Positions 12,431-25,646 of a DNA stretch of 64,000 nucleotides are shown here, piece by piece. The notes under the pieces were generated by a model, which saw only the letters and a program-made list of their open reading frames with translations, had not been told where the DNA came from and did not search any database. The stretch comes from Margaritifera margaritifera. Lineage: Eukaryota > Mollusca > Bivalvia > Unionida > Margaritiferidae. Made by a program: the position numbers and the translations under genes. Location: contig JAQPZY010001558.1 of NCBI GenBank assembly GCA_029931535.1, positions 124,001 to 188,000 of the forward strand, read 5' to 3'. The stretch's first letter is position 1; every line of letters starts with the position of its first letter.

Positions 12431-13010
12431 TATACTTTTCGTTAATGGAATGGACCATTTATTTTGAAGTAATCGTATCTTACCGTAGACAGATATTTTA
12501 ATGTGTAATCCTGGCTAGCACCTACTATCACTTCAGATGCTTTTTCCGCTGTAAGAAGAAAAGGATTAAATGGAAAATGGTTTCTCACTATCCGGAACTC
12601 ATGTGGTATTTTAAATTCCTTTCCGTATATAGTAAACTAAATGGTTTTTGTGCTAGTGTTTTGTGCATTCGCTGCTGCTGATCTTAACTTTCTCAGTTTA
12701 TTATTCATGATACCTTGTCCAATCCTTTATATTCTGTCAAACGTTGGTAACCACAGATCTTTGAAAGTCATAAAAAATGATTTAGTCATTCAACTTGACC
12801 AAAAGAAATGTTATTGTCTTTAAAAAGCGTTATTCCTAAATTTTTTACCACAGCAATATTAGCATCTCCTTTAACCTTTACATCGATTGATATGAAAAAA
12901 TGATGTAGGTAATGTCATAACATTGGTTCCTAATCTAGGTATTACCGCTTGTAGATTTTGTTCGTGCTTAATGCTCCTAGAAGTGTGTGCCATTCAATGA
13001 TGTGTTGGAT
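12430..13010 (-). pseudogene. Capsid-like remnant of a second virus-like family (element B)
   Basis: Reading the minus strand, a string of coherent pieces appears between stops and frameshifts: QAVIPRLGTNVMTLPTS near 12,930, GDANIAVVKNLGITLFKD near 12,850, and YGKEFKIPHEFRIVRNHFPF near 12,600. The order (a strand with Pro-Arg-Leu, then an Asn-rich NLG segment, then a Lys/Pro segment before a His-Phe-Pro-Phe turn) matches, from memory, a second capsid-like family of invertebrate virus-like elements. No complete frame remains. Confidence is moderate because every piece is short. Confidence 0.45.
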
Positions 13011-13138
13011 TACGACGTTTAACACCCTGTGGTGTTTTCACTTGTTCGCGAGGAATAATGCATTTTCCATATGTTGCCATTTCTTTTTGTACTAGCTCTA
13101 TTTAATAGCTACATTTTAAAGATACTTGCAACCGACAT

Positions 13139-15955
13139 AAACACTACCACCTATAACAGTAGCAATAAATACATACTCATAAACTCATAAACACTACCAC
13201 CTATAACAGCAGCAATAAATACATACTCATAAACACTACCACCTATAACAGTAGCAATAAATACATATTCATAAACACTACCACCTATAACAGTAGCAAT
13301 AAATACATACACATAAACACTAGCACCTATAACAGTAGCAATAAATACATACTCATAAACACTACCACATATAACAGTAGCAATAAATACATACTCATAA
13401 ACACTACCACCTATAACAATAGCAATAAATTCATACTCACAAACACTACCACCTATAACAATAGCAATAAATTCATACTCACAAACACTACCACCTATAA
13501 CAATAGCAATAAATACATACTCACAAACACTACCACCTATAACAATAGCAATAAATTCATACTCACAAACACTACCACCTATAACAATAGCAATAAATAC
13601 ATACTCATAAACACTACCACCTATAACAGTAGCTATAAATACATACTCATAAACTCATAAACACTAGCACCTATAACAATAGCAATAAATACATACTCAT
13701 AAACTCATAAACACTAGCACCTATAACAATAGCAATAAATACATACTCATAAACACTAGCACCTATAACAATAGCAATAAATACATACTCATAAACACTA
13801 CCACCTATAACAGTAGCTATAAATACATACTCATAAACTCATAAACACTAGCACCTATAACAGTAGCTATAAATACATACTCATAAACTCATAAACACTA
13901 GCACCTATAACAATAGCAATAAATACATACTCATAAACACTAGCACCTATAACAATAGCAATAAATACATACTCATAAACACTACCACCTATAACAGTAG
14001 CTATAAATACATACTCATAAACTCATAAACACTAGCACCTATAACAGTAGCTATAAATACATACTCATAAACTCATAAACACTAGCACCTATAACAATAG
14101 CAATAAATACATACTCATAAACACTAGCACCTATAACAATAGCAATAAATACATACTCATAAACACTACCACCTATAACAGTAGCAATAAATTCATACTC
14201 ACAAACACTACCACCTAAAACAATAGCAATAAATACATACTCATAACACTACCACCTATAACAGTAGCAATAAATTCATACTCACAAACACTACCATCTA
14301 TAACAGTAGCAATAAATACATACTAATAAACACTACCACCTATAACAGTAGCAATAAATTCATACTCACAAACACTACCACCTATAACAATAGCAATAAA
14401 TACATACTCATAAACACTACCACCTATAACAGTAGCAATAAATTCATACTCACAAACACTACCACCTATAACAATAGCAATAAATACATACTCATAAACA
14501 CTACCACCTATAACAGTAGCAATAAATACATACTAATAAACTCATAAACACTAGCACCTATAACAGTAGCAATAAATACATACTCATAAACACTACCACC
14601 TATAACAGTAGCTATAAATACATACTCATAAACACTACCACCTAAAACAATAGCAATAAATACATACTCATAAACACTACCACCTATAACAGTAGCAATA
14701 AATACATACTCATAAACACTACCACCTATAACAGTAGCAATAAATACATACTCATAAACACTACCACCTATAACAGTAGCAATAAATTCATACTCACAAA
14801 CACTACCATCTATAACAGTAGCAATAAATACATACTCATAAACTCATAAACACTACCACATATAACAGTAGCAATAAATACATACTCATAAACTCATAAA
14901 CACTACCACCTATAACAGTAGCAATAAATACATACTCATAAACACTACCACCTATAACAGTAGCAATAAATTCATACTCACAAACACTACCACATATAAC
15001 AGTAGCAATAAATACATACTCATAAACTCATAAACACTACCACATATAACAGTAGCAATAAATACATACTCATAAACACTACCACCTATAATAATAGCAA
15101 TAAATCCATACTCATAAACACTACCACATATAACAGTAGCAATAAATACATACTCATAAACTCATAAACACTACCACATATAACAGTAGCAATAAATACA
15201 TACTCATAAACACTACCACCTTTAACAATAGCAATACATACATACTCATAAACACTACCACCTATAACAGTAGCAATAAATACATACTCATAAACACTAC
15301 CACCTATAACAATAGCAACAAATTCATACTCATAAACTCATAAACACTACCACCTATAACAGTAGCAATAAATTCATACTCATAAACACTACCACCTATA
15401 ACAGTAGCAATAAATTCATACTCACAAACACTACCACATATAACAGTAGCAATAAATACATACTCATAAACTCATAAACACTACCACATATAACAGTAGC
15501 AATAAATACATACTCATAAACTCATAAACACTACCACCTATAACAGTAGCAATAAATACATACTCATAAACACTACCACCTATAACAGTAGCAATAAATA
15601 CATATTCATAAACACTACCACCTATAACAGTAGCAATAAATACATATTCATAAACACTACCACCTATAACAGTAGCAATAAATACATATTCATAAACACT
15701 ACCACCTATAACAGTAGCAATAAATACATACTCATAAACACTACCACCTATAACAGTAGCAATAAATACATACTCATAAACACCACCACCTATAACAGTA
15801 GCAATAAATACATACTCATAAACTTATAAACACTACCACCTATAACAATCGCAATAAATACATAGTCATAAACACTACCACCTATAACAATAGCAATAAA
15901 TACATACTCATAAACACTACCACATATAACAGTAGCAATAAATACATACTCATAA
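13139..15955. repeat. 42-bp minisatellite, about 2.8 kb
   Basis: Roughly 65 units of about 42 bp contain CACTACCACCTATAACAGTA. Some carry an extra 8 bp (AAACTCAT), giving 50-bp units, and higher-order groups recur. On the minus strand the 42-bp unit keeps an open frame as a 14-residue repeat (VYEYVFIAIVIGGS), fused at its N-terminal side to a unique 43-residue stretch at 15,950-16,080. Confidence 0.97.
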
Positions 15956-18900
15956 ACTACCTTATTATTAAAAGGGTGGTAAAATTCATACAGTACAGAT
16001 TTCCCTAAAATAACATCTGGATGAGTATACAAGTACAGAGTAAAAGCATCATCCAAATTATTCAACATCTGAGGAACCAAACCTTGCTCTATCTTTCATT
16101 CAGGTAGTCGAGTGTTTTTGCTCTGTTCTCACTGTACTCTGGAGTTTTCTTCTAAACTCTTCAGTGCTCTAGCATGCCTGATTCGTCATTCATCAGATTC
16201 ATTAGGGTAAGATAACTTGAACAGAAGATTACTTCCTGTGAGTGCTAAATCGCTATATATTGTTCCTCAAATCATAACTGCTGCTGCTGACATTTTGTTT
16301 TATAGGTATTTAATGATAGAAAATTGCATTGCTGCTGCTGACATTTTGTTTTATAGGTATTTAATGATAGAAAATTGCATTGCTGCTGCTGACATTTTTT
16401 TATAGGTATTTAATGATAGAAAATTGCATTGCTGCTTACTGGTTTCATTATAAACTGTCCAGAATTGTCATGAGAATTTTTTTGTGATTTGACAGCAATA
16501 TATAATCATAGTTCTTCTTCAAGGGAAAAATGTACGTTATTTCTCTTAACGGATACACATTTGATTTCTTGTGTACATTCAAATTTAAAGTAAAATGCTG
16601 ACTGATTATATGTAATCCAATATAACACTCGAAAAGATTTATGCTAGATTTATCTTCAAAAGACCAGTTTATAAAAATCGTATACAAACTTACTTTGTTT
16701 ATTTTGAAGTAATATTGGTCATATATTAATTCCAACCCATATTCAATAAAAGTTAAGGCAGTAGAGTTAAAAATGTACAAGTATTAGCTAATGTTTCGCA
16801 TGCAATTTCATGATTAATTAATTATAAAAATCCACGCATTTTTAAAGTTTTATATTAAGCTCTACGGAATTGTTATTATACTATTATGTATCAATATTTA
16901 TTTTGTTTTTTGGATTAGAATACCTTAGGCAAAAACAAGTTTGTAAATCATAACACATCCCAGTATTAGTTGATCGTCCAATTCAATAAAGGTGCTTTTA
17001 ATTTCATCACTTATAGTTCTTAATGTAATGATCTTCATACTAATTTCTGTGCTCAGTTCAGTTTTTAATGTCTCTCTGTTTTCATCTATTTAGGTTTTTT
17101 ATTGTATGCAACCTTTAACTTAATGCGAGAGCCTTTTTTTTAAAAAAAATCTATTTCAGCCTTCAGTGCATATGTATCTATTGTACAGCTTGTTTCAAAT
17201 CATATAAATCCTTTTTCAATCGTTTTATCCTTGTGTCTAATTCATTCATACTATTTTGAATCACATTGATATTTTAACCAGTTCCAGAGCAACACATTCT
17301 TTTGTATCTCTTTAAGATTTGTATATTCCAGCAGTATGTTCATTTTTGAGAGTTGGTAAAGTCAGATAGCAAAGCATTATGATTTTAGTTTAAATCAGTG
17401 ACATATAAATCATAATTCGTTGTAATATATCTGATAATACTTTCAATCATATTTATTTTGTTGGGGGGGGGGGAGGTTGTTGTTGATGTTTTTGTAGTTT
17501 TTGGGGGTTTTTTTTGTTTGTTGTCATCTATCTTTTTATGGTTATTTCGTTTAGATAATTCTTCTTTTATTGCTGTAACAAAGTATTAGTGTTAGCAGTA
17601 ATATTATCTTCCAATTTTATTACGGCACCTTTGAATCACAACTTAAGTTTTCAATCTCTCGATTGAATTTTTGGATTTCAATATTTGTCTTTTTTTGACT
17701 GTTCTAACCGTAATTGTAAATTACTATTTTCCCTGAGATTTATTTGTATATCCTCCATGTCACTATCCAGTAGTAATTTCAGTCTATCTCACTGTTTATC
17801 CTTTGTTGAACGGATTGTAAGTACTGTTGAATATTTGTTATTTCTCCTACTCTTTTTCTTATGGTCTGTAAAGCTTGTATAGCATTAAATAAATAAATCA
17901 GTCTCCGTTTAAACAAGCCTTGTGCATCTAAAATCTTATTCCTGTTTCATCTCAAACTGTTTTCTGCAACTCTTGTATTTGCTAACTCTTTCAGTACCAC
18001 TCTGTTCAAAAGAGAACATTATGTTGTCAACTTGTCCTCTCCACGTTTTAATGTTCCAGCGTATTACTATCCAAAGTCTAGTAACTGCATATGTTGATTT
18101 TATTGGATCACCTAAATTTGGAACACGATGGTTATTCAAGTTTAAGTCGTTACTTATTGTTTGATCTACAATCATATTTTGTCCCAACTGTTTTCTCTAC
18201 GGACTTAAGACCATGGTCACAAGGACTTCGAAAAGATATATATATATATATTCATGCTAGCGCTAGTTACTTATTGTGATAAATATACATAAGGGACCAG
18301 CCAATTGGGGTGGGGTGTGTGGGGTTAGGTTGCTGGGATTTTCTTTCCAACCGAGATATTTTCTTTCTTCTTCATTTAGATAACATTTTTTTAACTGATA
18401 TAATGGATATCATAGGTTTCTTCTGCTATAAATCAGAGCAAAATATTTTTCAAGCTTTTTGAGAAGTATAAATATAAAAAAATCCCAGACAACTGCTTCT
18501 CCACCACTCCCACCCGCACAACCGAAAATTAAATGGTCGGTCTCTTAAAAACATATTGTGAAAATCTATTACTTTCCCGTCTTCGTATTTAATGCTGATA
18601 TTTAATATATTAATGTTACTTCTCCGTAAGTGTTTGTAATGACCGTTACCATTATAAGAAACAAAGTCACGATGCAAAACATTTTAACATGTAGAAACTG
18701 TAACAAAACATGAATAAATGGCCATAAGAGTACATTTTGGTGTTATTGGCTTAATTGAGTAAAATGTACAAGTTTTTAGGTTTCAAAAACGTACAGACTG
18801 TATTAGAGTCAGTAGATGTCTGAATCGATTCTGGCGATTCAATCTAAACTACTTAACAGTTATAGTTGACTATGTACACTCTGTGATTATTGCTGGAAAA

Positions 18901-20000
18901 GGCGAGAACTTGAGAGTTGTATTGTATATATTTAATCTCAATGCATTCTTCAATGCATTCTTCATGGTCATCATTAACAGTAATATTTTCTTTGACTTTG
19001 TTAATGAACATTGCACGATCATACAATCCACCTAGAATTAAAATATTTTTACAATTCTTGTAATTGATGTAATTGAACGTTGCTTTTTGAGTTCAGTAGA
19101 AATATTGTAATAGCCAGAAACAAAATCTATTTTCCATAATGAAACGGATTTACCATTTCTGTTGTTAATTGGACTGTCAAGATAAACTTCCTTTTCAGTG
19201 AATCCGTCTATTGTAATATAGCTTTCCGTTTGTAAAAGAAAAATTTATGCAGCTGAGAATTAAAACTTTTCTCTTCAATTTGTATCTATTAAAGTACTTC
19301 ATTACCTCAGTTGTTGTAACAATTATAGATTTCATGTTTGCTGTAAGCTTGCCTAAAATGTATTTATTTTTTATTTTATTTTCCTCTTTGAAAGTAATTT
19401 TTAGCTCAAGATCTTGATTTTATGCGCTTTTTTTCCTGATTGCATTCTTTCTCTCCTTGTATCTGTTGTACTCAATAACTATCAAATTAAATTCCCTATG
19501 ACTTATTTCGTTTATCGTTTATTGCCTCGCTCGTAATATCATCAATATTGTTCAATTTACAGAAGTCGAAGGTTATTGTCTCATTGTATTTAAAAGCTTT
19601 TTTATATTGAAATTTCCTTGAAATCTTCAGCCACCAACTCCATTATAGTTGCAGCAAACCCGCTACAAGCCAACTAGATGAAAAATCCTGTTGCTATTGC
19701 TGAAATTCCTAAACCACATATCCCACCTGAAGCAGCTGCCATGTTAATATCTACCCAGTTTAAAAACTTGTATGCTGTTTTGTGGGGGGTTTTCTGACAC
19801 TTCTGTAAGGTTTTATCTCTTTGACCAAATCATTCTTAATTTCACTGATCCTTGGCAACCTGAAATTAATGTCTATTGGTCAGTCCATGGTGTCGCTAAA
19901 GGCAGTGAAAGATACAAAGGTGCTGCAGTTGATACGTTCTCTCCTATTTAAAGGTGTGAAATAGATACCTTAGATTTAGGATTTGCAATATGTTTATGCG
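15956..20000 (-). pseudogene. Decayed coding remnants of element B (coiled-coil / fibre-like)
   Basis: Minus-strand pieces between many stops read as protein. One near 18,100 (NLNNHRVPNLGDPIKSTYAV) resembles the repeated 'NLGDP...A' segment of phage and virus fibre-type proteins. Several between 16,900 and 17,900 are lysine/glutamate-rich and could be coiled coil. One near 19,680-19,745 is a glycine/alanine-rich hydrophobic stretch. At 15,950-16,080 there is MVPQMLNNLDDAFTLYLYTH. The strand is the same as the capsid-like remnant at 12.4-13.0 kb, so one element split by the minisatellite is likely. No intact gene. This is inference from composition and remembered families. Confidence 0.35.
16270..16436. 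repeat. 51-bp tandem repeat, three copies
   Basis: Three copies of a 51-bp unit (contains GCTGCTGCTGACATTTTGTT). The plus frame stays open as a 17-residue repeat. It is probably a local duplication rather than a gene. Confidence 0.9.
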
Positions 20001-20285
20001 AACTTTTTTGTGGTAATGGTATGTGTTTATATTTAACTTTTCTTCAGTAGTTTAACAACATTGAGATGTTATTTTACTTGGTCTATGCTGCGCTATTATC
20101 CTTAGATCCACTAGTACTCATTGCTTAATTATTTGTTTTCTTTCATAATATCACTTGCTATCATGTAGCAAAATACAAACTAGCTCAATAGCATTGGAAT
20201 AATAAACTCTGTGGATTGCTATCTTTGCTGATGAACATATCGATGTCTTTAATATATTTTTTTCACAAGTATGCTGCTGCTGACT

Positions 20286-20471
20286 GTAAAAACTGAGATA
20301 ACTGTTGCATGGTAAATAGTGTTAATTATCTTGTAAAAACTGAGATAACTGTTGCATGGTAAATAGTCTTAATTATCTTGTAAAAACTGAGATAACTGTT
20401 GCATGGTAAATAGTCTTAATTATCTTGTAAAAACTGAGATAACTGTTGCATGGTAAATAGTCTTAATTATC
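20286..20471. repeat. 47-bp tandem repeat, four copies
   Basis: Four nearly identical units containing GAGATAACTGTTGCATGGTA. The copies differ at one base, so the expansion is recent. Confidence 0.95.
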
Positions 20472-21369
20472 TTTTTCTCACTTGTCATTTATTACTGTGA
20501 AATGTATCCAGTAATACATTTTGTTGGTGGTATGCGAACTTGAGTCATCTTGTGATGTGACAGTTTTTCCGTGCTCCTTCTTTAATTTCTCTAATTTGGC
20601 TCTTTTTAATTTCTGTGTAAGTTTCCCAAGCTATCTACCAAGTTTAACATTTAATGGATCCTTCAATCATTTTGTCTTTTCCACTTTCCATTTATTTGCA
20701 ATGGATTCTCAGGTGAATGTAAAAATGATTTAAAGAATACATGCTGATTAATCTACGCCGTATTTCAACTAACCTTTTACATCGACTTAAACTCATCTTT
20801 AGGTTATGTTGAAAGTAACAGTAGTAAAATTAGAGTATTAGAAGTCCATTGAAATAAAACAGTAAAATATAAATGGCAGAAAAAATGAGTTGTTCAGGAT
20901 TCAAAAAAGAAAAGAAATAAATGAGTTAAACAAAACTGGCACTTACTGCAAACCTTGTCAAAATGCGTGCAACAAAAAGTGAGAAATAATAACAAACGTG
21001 TACATGAAGAATCTAAGGGAACAAAATAAGGACTATTTAAAAACTAGAGGAAAGAAAGAAGAACGTGCAAATGAATACATTAAACAATACATGAACCAAA
21101 GATACCACATTGATGAACATTTCTGGATATCTCATTTAGCAAATGTTTGAATTTTACAGGCATGAAATCAAAAGATCAAAATAAATACTATGTTGAAAAT
21201 GACTGATCTTCCATCAATAGACTTTTATCATAATGGTTAGAGTTAACAAAGCCTAGATAATATTATTTCTTGTGCTTCTTTTGACTTTTCCAATCCAGTA
21301 CAACATAGAAAATGCTTTCACTGGTCAAACACTAGATAAATGAAAGCTAGTGACAACATTATGGGCAGC
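20472..21369. other. Non-coding stretch
   Basis: A 70-codon plus-strand frame at 20521-20733 has no recognisable domain. Nothing else seen. Confidence 0.4.
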
Positions 21370-22130
21370 CGTCACCGCCAAAATTACATTAATCAAATCA
21401 CGTAGTATCAAATGAAATGATTTAACCCAACAAATGAAATGATGAATTCAGATTCCAAATGACGTTGTATTAAACGAAATCATTTGAAGAATAAAACGAA
21501 ATGATGAATTCAGATTCCAGATGACGTGGCAATAAATGAAATGAAATGATGTAGTATGAAATAAAATGATTTAACCCAACAAATGAAATGATGAATACAG
21601 ATTCCAAATGACGCTGTATTAAATAAAATGATTTGAAGAACAAAACGGAATGATAAATTCAGATTCCAAATGACGTGGTATTAAAATGAAATTATATGAA
21701 ATGAAATGATTTAACCCAACAAGTGAAATGATGAATTCAGATTCCAAATGACGTGGTATTAAATGAAATCATATGAAATGAAATGATTTAACACAACAAA
21801 TGAAATGATGAATACAGATTCCAAATGACGCTGTATTAAATGAAATGATTTGGAGAACAAAACGGAATGATATATTCAGATTCCAAATGACGTGGTATTA
21901 AATGAAATTATATGAAATTAAATGATTTAACCCAACAAATGAAATGATGAATTCCATTTACAAATGACGTGGTATTAAATGAAAAATTTTGGTAATGAAA
22001 TGAATTAAGCCAACAAATAAAATGATGAATTCAGATTCCAAATTACATTGCATTAAATGAAATGATTTGAAGAACAAAACGGAATGATGAATTCAGACTA
22101 CAAATGACGTGGTAATAAATGAAATGTATG
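21370..22130. repeat. Complex minisatellite based on ATGAAATGAT
   Basis: Imperfect units, roughly 60-130 bp long, share ATTCAGATTCCAAATGACGT and TTTAACCCAACAAATGAAAT. The short pentamer-like ATGAA is iterated inside each unit, giving a two-level repeat. Confidence 0.88.
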
Positions 22131-22632
22131 GAAAGTAAACGCTTTAACAAAGTCTGGCTGGGAACAGCACTACAATTTAAGGTCAAACTGCAAATTATTT
22201 AACAAAAAACCTAACATGCACAGGGTGGCGCTGTTATCCATGACGCATGGTGTCAGCATGCCCAAACTTATAATCTACAGGCGCGTTTGCAGCATTTGGC
22301 TGCGAACTTTGCAGACGACACTTGGACAGCCAAGATACGTGTAATTATCGATACCAAGAGAAACATATAGGGTAAGTGTTTCTTTTCGTAAGATATAAAC
22401 AACAACTATATTTTCCAATCAGCATCAAGTGACTTGATCCACATTATTGAACGTGCGTGTATTTTTTAAACATTTTTCCCTCTTGCACTTGTCCAGCTTC
22501 CAAAGCTTCAACACACCTAGATATGTCGGTTAAGGAGATTAAATCTTAATCTTATTTGATCAATAATAATTACCAAGTTTCCTTGCCTTAAATAGCATAC
22601 ACACAAGACCAACAAGTTGTTTCACGCCACTT

Positions 22633-22634
<2 letters not shown>
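22131..22634. other. Non-coding stretch, GC-richer island at 22,200-22,370
   Basis: A short GC-richer segment ends in AGGGTAAGTG near 22,370, a good splice-donor match, so an untranslated first exon is possible. No coding frame supports it. Confidence 0.25.

Positions 22635-22727
<93 letters not shown>
22635..22727. repeat. (AT)n microsatellite
   Basis: About 45 AT units, uninterrupted. Confidence 0.98.
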
Positions 22728-22728
<1 letters not shown>

Positions 22729-23217
22729 GACATTATTACTGGCCGCCCGTACTTACAAATAAATTCGTCCAAGTTCTATTTGTAATAATCCTTCTTTTTC
22801 CACCACTGAAACCCAGTTTGCAGCGCTATATTACTTTTTTTTTAATACTTCCTTTTTTCCCTCTGGGGGAGCGAATATAATTGTATGTAGAACCCTTGAG
22901 TCACGACTCTTAGTACATTTGAAACATCCCACTGTCCTTTCCAAACGTGTTGAAAATTGTGGGTGGGTGGGTGAGGGGTCGTTGTTTGGGACAAATTTTG
23001 AAAGATATGAATAAGTGAACAATAAACAGTCGCATCCTTAGGAGTATTTTATAAAGGGAAAAAAGCACGGATCATGACAGACTTGAATAAACCCAACTTC
23101 AGCAAAGAATGAATGAAAATATCAAGGAAGGGCGAAAGTGATAGATTTTATCACTTAAAAAAAAAAGTATCAACGCTTCCTGAGTGATAACACCATTGGG
23201 GTAAAGACAGATTTGGA

Positions 23218-23221
<4 letters not shown>

Positions 23222-23252
<31 letters not shown>
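23222..23252. repeat. (CT)n microsatellite
   Basis: About 15 CT units. Confidence 0.95.
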
Positions 23253-23255
<3 letters not shown>

Positions 23256-23529
23256 TTATAACCGACATAGAGGGATCTAAACTTGGGCTTTCTGCTGACT
23301 GTTCTAGATTTGACCTGCCATCCATCGATCTGAGTATAAGCACTCTGTATTTATTTGTAATTTACATTGTCAGGCAATTTAAACAATTTGTTTTCTCTTA
23401 CATGTGAAGCATAAGCGAGGCATATGTATTACTTTTTTACTTTGATGTCATCGGCAGTGTCAACAAGAACAAAATATCAATGATAATAATGCAACAGTCT
23501 ATATTCGCGTTCCCCCTGGTCCAAATGCA

Positions 23530-23678
23530 AACAACATAGACCCTGATCTGCCGTTGCATAATGCGCCTGCAGATCAGGGTCTATATTGTTTGTTCTATTG
23601 ATTAGTCCTTATAAACTGCATATACCCAGATCTGTCGGCGCATTATGCGCCAGCAGATCTTAGTCTATGAAGTTTACA
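23530..23678. repeat. Two adjacent hairpins with related, inverted cores
   Basis: The first hairpin pairs 23530-23551 with 23569-23590 (21 of 22 bases). The second, at about 23611-23678, is less perfect, but its core GGCGCATTATGCGCC is itself a near-palindrome and matches the inverse of the first core (GCATAATGCGCC). This looks like two copies of one foldback element in opposite orientation, or one nested pair. Confidence 0.85.
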
Positions 23679-23699
23679 GTTAGTATGGGTCTATACGCG

Positions 23700-25640
23700 A
23701 GTATAGACGGTAATAATAATTAATAAGAATGTCATCTTTGCCATATTCTTGCTAAGGATGATTACATCAATTAGTGTCGTATAAAAATCAGTGGCGATAG
23801 GAAAGGTTAGATCAGGTGTGAAAAATTACCAAATATTCCATGAATATTTTGAATACTTTACTGAATTGTCAAAGTTATATACCTCCATATTTCTCGAAAT
23901 CGAGAAATTACGGTTTAGTATTGTTTTTATTTTGAATTACATGGGGGGGGGGGGGCACCATAATCTTTTCATTGCTTAGGGCGTCTAAAGGTTTTAATCC
24001 GGCCCTGGATCCAAGTCAAAATCATTTTAGGGGTGAACTGTAGACTCCACATATGGACTGAAGAGGTAATCTCCTTGTGGGCTTTATTATACCTACCATA
24101 TATTGAGCTCCCTATTTCTCAAAATCGGCTCGACGAATTTTCTTTAAACTTTTCCTACTGTTGGAACAGCTCCTTAATGTAATGCTTGCTAAACGTATTT
24201 GCGAGTTTGTTGTGGTGTCAAAAGACCGTACTTGTGTATCCAGTTTGGGAGTCCTGGGTCAATGTTCCAAATGCCTACTCAGACAGTTTCAAAGACTAGA
24301 TGCCATCTACTGTAGCTTGTATCTATAAAAAGCAGCCTTTTCTGGAGATGGGGATGGAGTTGAGATCAACCACTTTACGAACAAAGTACTATACTTTCTA
24401 TTGTAAACTTTGACGTTTCTTACTCAGATTTTGAATAAATACAGTACATCTCTTGTATGTAGAGAACAACCCTATGCCACATTTCTCTATGTCCGAGGTT
24501 TATGATAGTGACCCAAAGTTTTTGTTTCATGTATGTGTTGACAGGATGTAAAAGCAGTTACTGGCATGTTCTGATCATATTGCACACACGCGATCATATT
24601 TACAAAGTTGTATAGTTGTACTGGTCATGAATTAAAACACAAAGTTTATCTTTAATATTCACTTATTGAATTACTATTTTGGAGAAGTAATCGATTAAAT
24701 AGTATTAATATGTGTACCCGGCGTACATTTAAAATCATAAAATGATGTGTCTGTGTTGACTCATAACTTTAAATCACTTATTAATTTCAAGGATCTCTTT
24801 AAAGAATACAAACAAACAAAAATAGGGTATCATTGTTGACACGCAAATCATAGTTGATTATACACAGGATGAATATTTAAACATTCAAATATTGGTACCT
24901 TCATTCGATTGGCTGTTAAACATTTCGTCTTCACTTTCAACAATGTCGTCACATAAATATTTAATTGCCAGCTGCTAAGTTTCATTTTAATCTATGTTGA
25001 CACTTGTTATATTTCCGTTAAGGACACCGTCCACGATCGGTGATTTATGCTGCAGCAGTATTAGAAGTAAAATGAGACGCCATCTTATTAGAGAACTTCG
25101 AAGGATAGATGCTGGAATGATTAAAGAAATCATAAACCAGTGAGGAAACCAGCGAGAAAGTGCGTATATGGCTTTAATAATGAATGCATCAGACAGAGGC
25201 TGAGTACTATACTAACTGACATGGGAGTCCGGAACAAAGAAAAGACATAAAACTATATAAATGAATGTATGAACGACAAAAGAAAGAACGAATAAAAACT
25301 CAACTGACCTCTTTACGTAACTTGGTTTTCTTCTCTATAGACCGGGAAGGCAAAGATTCACCTTCCGGAATTCTGAGAGTTTAGCAGAAGAACTTTCTAT
25401 ACTTAGAATAGAGTAATCTTCTTGTCTTGAATGTAGTATATCACATAAATTCTCCTGAGATGGTCGCGACATTGACATAGCGTTGGGCAGGGTGTCGTCT
25501 CATACCATTCCTTGATAACGACGTTACGTCACATAATTGAAGCTTCTATAGGATTAACTATTGGAATATTGACTTTCTGTTATGTCTGCTGTATCAAATT
25601 TTCAATTTATGTGAGTTTACATGTATCGATCATCATGAGT
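23700..25640. other. Non-coding stretch
   Basis: AT-rich with a poly-G run at 23942-23954. No coding or repeat signal that I can support. Confidence 0.45.
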
Positions 25641-25646
25641 AGTTAC

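Noticed and set aside
13139..15955. Array with regular units that could be mistaken for CRISPR
   Set aside because: Units have no unique spacers and the setting is eukaryotic; it is a minisatellite.
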